A DNA stretch of 8,038 nt from Thiomargarita sp. (GTDB taxonomy: Bacteria; Pseudomonadota; Gammaproteobacteria; Beggiatoales; Beggiatoaceae), in the NCBI GenBank assembly GCA_020721025.1, contig DYNO01000151.1:1-8038 (forward strand). Direction: 5' to 3'. Position numbers and translations under genes: made by a program. Positions 1-6,252 of the stretch are shown here, one piece after another. Each line of letters starts with the position of its first letter. Position 1 is the first letter of the stretch. The notes below the pieces were generated by a model that worked only from the letters and a program-made list of their open reading frames with translations, was not told the origin of the DNA and ran no database searches.

Positions 1-91
1 CTAGTGTAAAATTGACGCGGTGACCAGTTATTTTTCCACATTGAAATATCAGCGAATATGAGGGTTTAGATTTTTTAATCATCCGTATCGC

Positions 92-120
92 TTGAAATTC
101 AATGACTACGCGCATACAAT
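92..120 (+). promoter_or_regulatory. Predicted sigma-70 promoter of nifA
   Basis: A TTGAAA box (92-97) and a TACAAT box (115-120) are separated by exactly 17 bases. Each matches the housekeeping -35/-10 consensus at five or four of six positions. Transcription would start near 127, giving a leader of about 125 bases before the ATG at 254, or about 210 before the GTG at 338. No sigma-54 promoter with correct spacing is visible upstream, so nifA itself is inferred to be transcribed by the housekeeping polymerase. This is a consensus match only. Confidence 0.55.
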
Positions 121-250
121 TGAGACAACATCGGTTGGATTGTCGTTCATCTGGCAAAGTTTAGCGAAATCTACCACATCCGTCAATCATCCTTTTTAGC
201 AAGTAGCTATTCTCAGATGATCAGCAAATATCAATATTTTCAATAATCCG

Positions 251-1894
251 TTGATGAATATCAATGTTTCGTTTGCGATACCACAATCCCAGCAGAATCT
301 CTGTTCCATACTCACACAGAATAAAGGAACACAAACCGTGTCAGCCCCTCACACTCAAATCTCCTCTAGCCGTTCGCGTTTGATCGAAGCGAAGTTAGAA
401 GCTCTTTTTCAAGTGGGTCAAGTTCTTAGTCGCTCGTTACGCCTAGAAGAAACTTTGCAGGGTGTGCTACAAGTGCTGCATGATAAAGCCGGCATGTTGC
501 ATGGCATGGTGACATTGCGTGGTCAGCAGCAGGGCGAATTGGCGATCACAGCCGTGTACAGTGGCGGGAAACCATTACGAGATAAAGTAACTTATCGTTC
601 GGGGGAAGGCATCATTGACAGTGTGCTTGAAGACTGCAAAACGATTGTTTTACCCCGAATTGCAGGCGATGCCCGGTTTTTGGATCGGTTGGGATTGTAT
701 GATCTCAACTTACCATTTATCGGCATTCCAATTCAAATCAACGGTGACGAAGTGGTCGGCGTACTTGCAGCACAACCCTGCTCTAGCGAGGATGCTCTGT
801 TACCAGATCGTACCCGGTTTATGGAAATGGTGGCACAATTGGTAGCACAAACAGTGCGGTTGGCGCGTGAAATTGAGAAAGAACGTCGTGATCTCACCGA
901 TGAGCGGGATCGTTTACGGCGGGCGGTGCGTGGCAATTATGGATTCGACAATGTGATTGGGCATTCCAGCGCGATGAAGCGGGTATTTGACACCGTGCGA
1001 CAAGTGGCAAAATGGAATACGACGGTGTTAATTCGTGGTGAATCTGGCACCGGCAAAGAATTGATTGCCAACGCGATTCATTACAACTCTCCGCGCAGTC
1101 AAGGCGAATTTGTCAAGGTCAATTGTGCTGCATTGCCAGAAAATTTATTAGAATCCGAACTTTTTGGGCATGAGAAAGGGGCATTCAGCGGGGCAATCAG
1201 TCAACACAAGGGACGCTTTGAGCGCGCCGATGGTGGCACCTTGTTTTTAGACGAAATTGGCGAAACCACGACCACTTTTCAAGCAAAATTATTGCGTGTG
1301 TTGCAAGAAGGCGAATTGGAGCGGGTGGGGGGAAATCGCACGATTAAAGTGGATGTACGCATTATTACAGCAACCAATGTTGATTTAGAAGCGGAAGTGG
1401 AAGCCGGGCGGTTTCGTGAAGATTTGTATTATCGCCTCAACGTCATGCCCATTGTGTTGCCACCGTTGCGAGAACGTTCTGAAGATATTCCTGAACTTGC
1501 TCGTTTTCTGGTCAACAAAATTGCGAAAAGTCAAGGTCGTCCGTTAGAAATTACTGACAGTGCATTTCGATTATTGATGCGCCATCAATGGCTAGGGAAT
1601 GTGCGGGAGTTGGAAAATCGTTTAGAACGGGCAGCGATTTTATGCGAAGATGGTAAGATCGACCGCACCGTGCTGAGTTTGACGGGATTGGAGGATGAAT
1701 TGCCATTGACCACGCATCAGACTGTGCCGAAAATTGATTTGAAAGACCCAAATTTAGACGAGCGGGAGCGGGTAATTGCTGCATTAGAACAGGCGGGTTG
1801 GGTGCAAGCAAAAGCGGCTCGATTGCTCGACATGACACCGCGGCAAATTGCGTATCGCATTCAGATTTTAAACATCAAGTTACGCAATATTTAG
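251..1894 (+). CDS. nifA: NifA, sigma-54-dependent activator of nitrogen fixation genes
   Basis: Cytoplasmic enhancer-binding protein that uses ATP hydrolysis to open sigma-54 promoters of nif operons. Domain order (547-residue reading): GAF sensor about 45-205; a charged, probably coiled linker 205-228; AAA+ domain about 232-465; Fis-type helix-turn-helix about 503-545. Visible motifs are Walker A GESGTGKE (263-270), the sigma-54-contacting loop GAFSGA (310-315, usually GAFTGA), Walker B GGTLFLDEIGE (328-338), likely arginine fingers in FREDLYYRLN (388-397) and sensor II LGNVRELEN (448-456). The C-terminal GWVQAKAARLLDMTPRQ segment is typical of NifA rather than of NtrC, VnfA or AnfA. The CX4C cysteine pair of rhizobial oxygen-sensing NifA is absent, so control by a partner such as NifL is inferred; none is seen here. 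Start is uncertain: 251 is TTG, 254 is ATG and neither has a ribosome binding site, while the in-frame GTG at 338 does. That start gives 518 residues, close to characterised NifA lengths (about 520). Confidence 0.92.
   Translation: MMNINVSFAIPQSQQNLCSILTQNKGTQTVSAPHTQISSSRSRLIEAKLEALFQVGQVLSRSLRLEETLQGVLQVLHDKAGMLHGMVTLRGQQQGELAITAVYSGGKPLRDKVTYRSGEGIIDSVLEDCKTIVLPRIAGDARFLDRLGLYDLNLPFIGIPIQINGDEVVGVLAAQPCSSEDALLPDRTRFMEMVAQLVAQTVRLAREIEKERRDLTDERDRLRRAVRGNYGFDNVIGHSSAMKRVFDTVRQVAKWNTTVLIRGESGTGKELIANAIHYNSPRSQGEFVKVNCAALPENLLESELFGHEKGAFSGAISQHKGRFERADGGTLFLDEIGETTTTFQAKLLRVLQEGELERVGGNRTIKVDVRIITATNVDLEAEVEAGRFREDLYYRLNVMPIVLPPLRERSEDIPELARFLVNKIAKSQGRPLEITDSAFRLLMRHQWLGNVRELENRLERAAILCEDGKIDRTVLSLTGLEDELPLTTHQTVPKIDLKDPNLDERERVIAALEQAGWVQAKAARLLDMTPRQIAYRIQILNIKLRNI
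324..340 (+). promoter_or_regulatory. Ribosome binding site and alternative GTG start of nifA
   Basis: AAGGA (324-328) lies nine bases before an in-frame GTG (338-340). The upstream TTG (251) and ATG (254) are preceded by AT-rich sequence with no purine-rich Shine-Dalgarno stretch. Translation from the GTG would give a protein beginning MSAPHTQ and reaching the GAF domain after about 15 residues, as in typical NifA proteins. The 29 residues upstream, if made, match nothing I recognise. I favour the GTG start moderately. Confidence 0.5.
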
Positions 1895-1922
1895 TTTTGA
1901 TGAATTACACATCTTCAATCAC

Positions 1923-1947
1923 TTGTAAAGTCAAGAAAACTTTACAA
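1923..1947. repeat. Perfect 9-bp inverted repeat after nifA
   Basis: TTGTAAAGT (1923-1931) and ACTTTACAA (1939-1947) are exact reverse complements around a seven-base loop, 28 bases after the nifA stop. No T-run follows on either strand, so it is not a classical intrinsic terminator. It may still be a 3'-end stabilising hairpin for nifA mRNA, or a protein-binding dyad. Function is unassigned. Confidence 0.5.
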
Positions 1948-1966
1948 AATGACAATATGGTAATTC

Positions 1967-2001
1967 TTCCTCATTCCAACGCGGAGCATCGGAACGAGGA
2001 A
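1967..2001. repeat. Imperfect palindrome, possible copy of a dispersed repeat
   Basis: Arms TTCCTCATTCC (1967-1977) and GGAACGAGGAA (1991-2001) pair over 11 positions with one A/C mismatch, which becomes a G-U wobble in minus-strand RNA. The 13-base centre is GC-rich. The form (ATTCC, GC-rich centre containing GCGGAGC, GGAAC) resembles a degenerate member of short dispersed palindromes that I recall from some gammaproteobacterial genomes; that resemblance is from memory and not tested. No U-tract follows, so it is not called as a terminator. Confidence 0.45.
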
Positions 2002-2030
2002 AAATCTGACAAATTTCAACAACTCGTCAG
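2000..2030 (-). terminator. Intrinsic terminator of the restriction-modification gene
   Basis: Reading the minus strand, the hairpin begins seven bases after the TAG stop. CTGACGAGTT (2030-2021) pairs with AATTTGTCAG (2015-2006) over ten positions including two G-U wobbles, closing a five-base loop. One A and then five Ts (2004-2000) follow. The + strand version of the hairpin has mismatches and no strong T-run, so it mainly serves the minus strand. The sequence is almost the same as the rplS terminator at 5821-5856. Confidence 0.75.
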
Positions 2031-2033
2031 GTT
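2006..2033 (+). repeat. Left direct repeat flanking the restriction-modification gene
   Basis: This 28-base stretch matches 5829-5856 at 25 of 28 positions in the same orientation. The first 14 and last 8 bases are identical, and the three differences lie in the middle. It contains the hairpin that ends the restriction-modification gene. With its partner it brackets the whole gene, suggesting either a duplicated terminator left by insertion or two members of one terminator family. Confidence 0.85.
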
Positions 2034-2036
2034 TGA

Positions 2037-5000
2037 CTATACCCGATCTTCAGGTTGCCATAGATATTTTGTCATGATTGCCTGTTTTTGGTGAGGTGCA
2101 TCATGAATCACTTGGCGCGCGGCATGAATGGACTGCTCTAAATTTTCTATCTCAGCTACCAGTTTTTCCTGATCAGCAAGAGATGGAACTGGAATAATTA
2201 ATTGATAAATATCGTTTCTATTAATACCGGGCACACCACTCCCGCGTATCATGGTATCTAATTTCAATTCTAACAAGACATAGTATAAATACTTGATTGA
2301 ACAAGGTAGCTTGGGATTGACATAAAAAGTTGTATCAATGGGATAACAATTTTTATCTATGTAAGTGATCTTGCCCGCGGAGCCTTTCCTTCCTACAATA
2401 ATTGCTGGTGCTTCAACCAGATATTCATTGTGATAACCCGTAATCCCATTAGAACCCATGACTGGATAATCACCAATAACTCTCTTAGCCTCTGGTAAAT
2501 TTTTACCATATTCCAGCGAAAATACCTTTTCTACTTTTTGCATTTCAAAGTTGTTGAGAAACCAACCGCGTACATGCGACTCAATTTTCTTGTTGGCTTC
2601 TTCAATCAGTTTAAATGCTCCGCCAACTTCGGTTTCAATTACCTCACACTCAGCGACAATCTGTTGCTGGATGGATAACGGAGGGAGAGGAATTTTAAAA
2701 TTAGATATTTCTGTCTTAGAAATTTCTTTAAATGTCATTCCGCTAGCTAGAGTCGCGATATCAGAAGCAAACAAGGTAAGCATTTCATATAAAAACTCAT
2801 GCATTATTTTACGTTCATCGCAAATAAAATTCTTATAGCCTTGATTTGTAGCGGTTTCAACCTTGGCAATAGTCACGTCCCCAATAGTTGCTCGACTTGA
2901 AAAAATAACTGTGTTGATTGGCAATAACTTAGCACTGCTGTTTTTTAATCCCGCTGGGGTAATTTTTCGTTGAGTTGAATAAAGATATTTATTTTTTGTA
3001 TCCACCAGAGTTGCCCAATTGATATCGCCATCCCAATATTCAGCAATATGAGATTTAGGTGTACCTCCGGACTGTATTTCTGCAATTTCCCCCAACTTCA
3101 CCCATTCCCACTTTGTTTCAACAGTCGTATTTTTCCGAGGCATGAGAGACAACGCGAAATTAAAATCTTTGCGCGAAAAATCCAATAAATCTTCCAGCCG
3201 CGCGGTCGTCACAACTGATTGTAATTGCTTAGGAATATCAAACGAGTTACCGAGAAAATTTTGCTGAATATAAAAATTCACCTTTTCGACATCGCAGCGA
3301 TCATTGGGATTAAACATTGGCGTGATAATGTCATAAATCGTTTCACCGCCATTGTACTTAATTCCCTCATTTCCTTTCGCACCGCTCCACTCATACCCCA
3401 AAAACAGCTTTTGTTCCTTGTTATCATTGGGACTTTTTACCAACAATACTTTTTGTGGATTCAGACGTGCCAAGATAAAATAATACAATTTCTGTTTCTC
3501 AATCGCTTGTAAATAAACCAAAAATCGCTTATTCAATTCACTTTGTTGGTCAGCCGGCGTTTTTGCCTTAAACTGCTTTGATTCTTTCAACTTTTTAATA
3601 TCATTCAAATTATCAAAACCAGCTTGATAATCTTTAAATATTTCAGTCGCGAACAACGTTTCATCCGGCGCACCGCGCAATAACGATTGATACGCTTCAA
3701 AAGCAATTTCAATATGTTGGCAATATTGTCGAACCAAATCAATATCTAAATACGCGCCTCCGTGCATTGCAACTTCATTATCCCAATCTGCAAAGAAATT
3801 TCCCACCCGATTCCAAAAATGTTCAGCCGGTTCAGGACGTTGAGCTTTACGCCGCAAAAATAAAATGACAGTATTCGTGCCCGTTTTGCCAAAAGTATTG
3901 CTTCCCAACTCAACAATGCTCACAAAATCAAAATGTTTCAGCAAAATTTCACGGGTGGCACTGTGCATCGCATCAGAATTTGACAGCACCGAACTGGGGA
4001 CAATCACCCCCATCACGCCATGACCCGCCAACAATTGCTTCGCCCGTTCCAAAAAGAAACATTGAATATTCTTATTACCGAAATCAGAAACTGTCTCAAG
4101 TAATTGATATTTCTCTCGATCTGTTTCATCCAGGGTCAGCAGAAAATCTTCGACAGCAAACGGTGGATTAGCCACCAGAATATCAAAAGATTCATCCTTA
4201 ATTTTCGGATTGACGGCAAGCGCGTCCGCATCAAGCACTTGAATTTCATCACGTCCATACATAAAAGCTGACACTTTAGCCACTTTTGCTAACCGATCTT
4301 CTTTTTCAATACCGTAAATATTTTTATAATATTCCGATGGAGCAATCTCTTTATAACGCTCAATGAGTGGTTTAATTTGCAAGGCGTATTCAGTCAAGAA
4401 ATGTCCGGAACCACACGCATAATCAATGACTTTCAGCGGTTCATGGCTCGATTGGATATAATTTTCCAGCGGCAACGACATCACAATAAACTTGCAAATC
4501 GGCACCGGTGTGAAAAATTGTCCCTCAGTTTGTTTAATGCCATTGTCTAAAAAAAACTCAAACATATCGCCCAAAAACTGATTTTGTTCCGTCGTTTTCA
4601 GTCGCAAACCTTGCCACATCTGAATGATTTCTAACAAAATTTTGGCATTCTTATCAAAATATTGTTTATTGAATACTTTGATAAACTCAAAATCTAAACC
4701 CTTGTAAAATTTCAATTCTCGAAAGATTTCTTTAATCCGTCGTTTCGTCGCATTGGGTTCTTGCTTAATCGCCCAAAAAGCATCTTCAATCGCTTGATTA
4801 CTCACATAAATAATTTCTTGCTGCAAAAACTGACTCATGCCTATTTTGTAAAGTTCTTGCAATCTATCAACGAGATCAAAATAATTATCGTAGGCGATGC
4901 CCTTCCAATAAAATTTCAAATCATGAGGATGTTCAGTTTCATCGACAATCTTGCATAAAAACAGATTCACCAACACTTCAAACGCATTCTCGCGGCGCGA

Positions 5001-5786
5001 CACATTATGTTTTCTCAAAATGGTGCGAAATTCGTGATACTTGCCTTTAATATCTATAGATTCAAGAACTTTCGTATCAACAGCCAGCGTATATTTATCC
5101 TTGCCGATGTGATACGGTTGGATATTATCTTCAAAAATTCCTTGTTCAGTAAATTCAAGCTGATAGGTTTCTTTCCAGACATGAAAACGTTCCTTCACAT
5201 TATTGGCAGAGCGGAAGTCTTTGAGTTTGCTGTCTTCTGCTAAAATATCTGGATTATCTTTATGTGAAACAATGCGTTGTTCAACGTTGACAGTTGCGGT
5301 TTTCTCATCAAAATCAGACGCATATAAACAAACGAATGCCACTTCTTTTTCTTGTTCCACGTAAGAAAACAATTGTCCGCCATCCAACTGCATCTCTTTC
5401 CATGCTTTCTCAAACTCTTTGCCCGCCGTTTTGCATTCGATAATCAACAGCGGTTTATTTTGCTGATCCCGAACTAAAATATCCGCACGTCCACCACTTG
5501 CACCATGTCCTAATTTCCATTTCGGTTCGAGTTCAATATGTTGTGGTTGATAACCTTTTTCCAACAGCCGATGCACGCACTCAAACACCACGAAATTTTC
5601 ATTATCGAAAAAGTTGGTGATGAATTCGCCGGAAACGGTTAATTTCTCAGGATAAATGATTTTGCTGAAATTAAATTCTACTTTGAGCTCACAATCACTT
5701 TGGGCAAAATGTTTGCTATACGCTCCAGATTCCGCTTTAAATCCAAGTGCAATTAAAACTTTTTTAAGATTTTCTTGAGTGATCAT
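2037..5786 (-). CDS. Single-chain Type IIB/IIG restriction-modification enzyme (nuclease + N6-adenine methylase + specificity domains), AloI-like
   Basis: Predicted to cut unmodified DNA and to methylate adenine in its own site, with one chain holding all functions. Residues 1-150 form a PD-(D/E)xK nuclease of the HsdR N-terminal type: D102, E117-C-K119 and a QLFSY (QxxxY) motif at 138-142. Residues 150-400 are helical and resemble nothing I can name. The gamma-type N6-adenine methylase spans about 400-650: EGQFFTP (421-427), the SAM-binding DYACGSGHF (455-463) and catalytic NPPF (540-543). Two HsdS-like recognition domains follow, about 893-1045 and 1082-1205. Each ends in a conserved helical segment (PLPPLSIQQQIVAE at 1033-1046; IPVPSLADQEKLVAE at 1198-1212). 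There is no DEAD-box motor, so it is not Type I. Length 1249 is close to AloI-type enzymes. No frameshift or missing catalytic residue is seen. Start ATG at 5786 has only a weak AAGAA upstream. The gene is AT-richer than the neighbouring operon, fitting acquisition by transfer. Recognition sequence cannot be read from the protein. Confidence 0.88.
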   Translation of the reverse strand: MITQENLKKVLIALGFKAESGAYSKHFAQSDCELKVEFNFSKIIYPEKLTVSGEFITNFFDNENFVVFECVHRLLEKGYQPQHIELEPKWKLGHGASGGRADILVRDQQNKPLLIIECKTAGKEFEKAWKEMQLDGGQLFSYVEQEKEVAFVCLYASDFDEKTATVNVEQRIVSHKDNPDILAEDSKLKDFRSANNVKERFHVWKETYQLEFTEQGIFEDNIQPYHIGKDKYTLAVDTKVLESIDIKGKYHEFRTILRKHNVSRRENAFEVLVNLFLCKIVDETEHPHDLKFYWKGIAYDNYFDLVDRLQELYKIGMSQFLQQEIIYVSNQAIEDAFWAIKQEPNATKRRIKEIFRELKFYKGLDFEFIKVFNKQYFDKNAKILLEIIQMWQGLRLKTTEQNQFLGDMFEFFLDNGIKQTEGQFFTPVPICKFIVMSLPLENYIQSSHEPLKVIDYACGSGHFLTEYALQIKPLIERYKEIAPSEYYKNIYGIEKEDRLAKVAKVSAFMYGRDEIQVLDADALAVNPKIKDESFDILVANPPFAVEDFLLTLDETDREKYQLLETVSDFGNKNIQCFFLERAKQLLAGHGVMGVIVPSSVLSNSDAMHSATREILLKHFDFVSIVELGSNTFGKTGTNTVILFLRRKAQRPEPAEHFWNRVGNFFADWDNEVAMHGGAYLDIDLVRQYCQHIEIAFEAYQSLLRGAPDETLFATEIFKDYQAGFDNLNDIKKLKESKQFKAKTPADQQSELNKRFLVYLQAIEKQKLYYFILARLNPQKVLLVKSPNDNKEQKLFLGYEWSGAKGNEGIKYNGGETIYDIITPMFNPNDRCDVEKVNFYIQQNFLGNSFDIPKQLQSVVTTARLEDLLDFSRKDFNFALSLMPRKNTTVETKWEWVKLGEIAEIQSGGTPKSHIAEYWDGDINWATLVDTKNKYLYSTQRKITPAGLKNSSAKLLPINTVIFSSRATIGDVTIAKVETATNQGYKNFICDERKIMHEFLYEMLTLFASDIATLASGMTFKEISKTEISNFKIPLPPLSIQQQIVAECEVIETEVGGAFKLIEEANKKIESHVRGWFLNNFEMQKVEKVFSLEYGKNLPEAKRVIGDYPVMGSNGITGYHNEYLVEAPAIIVGRKGSAGKITYIDKNCYPIDTTFYVNPKLPCSIKYLYYVLLELKLDTMIRGSGVPGINRNDIYQLIIPVPSLADQEKLVAEIENLEQSIHAARQVIHDAPHQKQAIMTKYLWQPEDRV

Positions 5787-5820
5787 GATGATTTCTTGAA
5801 ACTACAAGTCGAGAACAATG

Positions 5821-5856
5821 AAAAAAACCTGACAAATTTCAATAAGTTGTCAGGTT
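5821..5856 (-). terminator. Intrinsic terminator of the rpsP-rimM-trmD-rplS operon
   Basis: On the minus strand, AACCTGACAA (5856-5847) and TTGTCAGGTT (5835-5826) are perfect 10-bp arms around an 11-base loop. The T-run reaches 5821 (seven Ts counting the last two of the stem). The hairpin starts ten bases after the rplS stop, as expected for the end of this operon. It separates rplS from the restriction-modification gene, which lies 34 bases further on in the same direction. Confidence 0.88.
5829..5856 (+). repeat. Right direct repeat flanking the restriction-modification gene
   Basis: Partner of 2006-2033, same orientation, 25 of 28 bases identical. This copy forms the perfect rplS hairpin; the left copy needs wobble pairs. 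The more perfect copy adjoining the housekeeping operon is the likely ancestral one, and the left copy the derived one. Confidence 0.85.
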
Positions 5857-5866
5857 CAAAAGAAAA

Positions 5867-6250
5867 TTAATTGCTTTCCGCTGCTTTATTGTCAGATTTA
5901 CGAGTGATTTTTTCTTTAATCCGCGCCGCTTTACCACGTAAATTACGCATATAATATAATTTTGCCCGACGCACATCACCACGCCGTTTCACTTCGATGC
6001 TTTCAATTAACGGACTGTAACTAGGAAAAACCCGTTCCACACCTTCGCCATGAGAAATTTTACGCACGGTGAATGCAGAGTTAAAACCCCGATTCCGTTT
6101 GGCAATTACCAAGCCTTCAAACGATTGTAACCGTTCCCGTTCGCCTTCTTTCACCTTGATTTGCACTGCGATGGTGTCACCGGGTTGAAATGCTGGGAAT
6201 TTTCTATCTCCCATTTGCGCCTGTTCATGTTGTTCGACAATATTTGCCAT
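5867..6250 (-). CDS. rplS: 50S ribosomal protein L19
   Basis: Component of the large ribosomal subunit at the 30S-50S interface. The 127-residue product follows family L19 throughout: PGDTIAVQIKV near residue 24, FEGLVIAKRNRG, SAFTVRKISHGEGVERVFP, then IEVKRRGDVRRAKLYY and RGKAARIKEKI. It is about 12 residues longer than E. coli L19 (115), owing to a lysine/serine-rich C-terminal tail. The ATG at 6250 lies two bases after the trmD stop. Its strong GAAGGAG ribosome binding site falls inside the last trmD codons, so translation is probably coupled. It is the last gene of the operon and is followed by an intrinsic terminator. Confidence 0.97.
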   Translation of the reverse strand: MANIVEQHEQAQMGDRKFPAFQPGDTIAVQIKVKEGERERLQSFEGLVIAKRNRGFNSAFTVRKISHGEGVERVFPSYSPLIESIEVKRRGDVRRAKLYYMRNLRGKAARIKEKITRKSDNKAAESN

Positions 6251-6252
6251 GC

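Noticed and set aside
152..165. TGGCA...GC element resembling a sigma-54 promoter upstream of nifA
   Set aside because: Only nine bases separate the GG and GC dinucleotides; sigma-54 promoters need ten. The -12 half is also poor.
227..270. Direct repeat AATATCAATATTTT / AATATCAATGTTTC around the first nifA start codons
   Set aside because: Only 12 of 14 positions match, in AT-rich sequence, and the second copy is inside the frame. Chance is a sufficient explanation.
1798..2094. 98-residue + strand reading frame spanning the nifA end and the intergenic hairpins
   Set aside because: It is out of frame with nifA, has no ribosome binding site or recognisable domain, and runs across terminator hairpins.
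2551..5243. Several + strand frames of 63-95 codons opposite the restriction-modification gene
   Set aside because: All lie antisense to a well-supported coding region, have no family resemblance or ribosome binding sites, and are expected by chance in AT-rich DNA.
2037..5786. Interpretation as a Type I system with separate HsdR, HsdM and HsdS
   Set aside because: No helicase/translocase motifs exist in the frame and no neighbouring hsd genes are present; the nuclease, methylase and specificity parts are in one uninterrupted chain.
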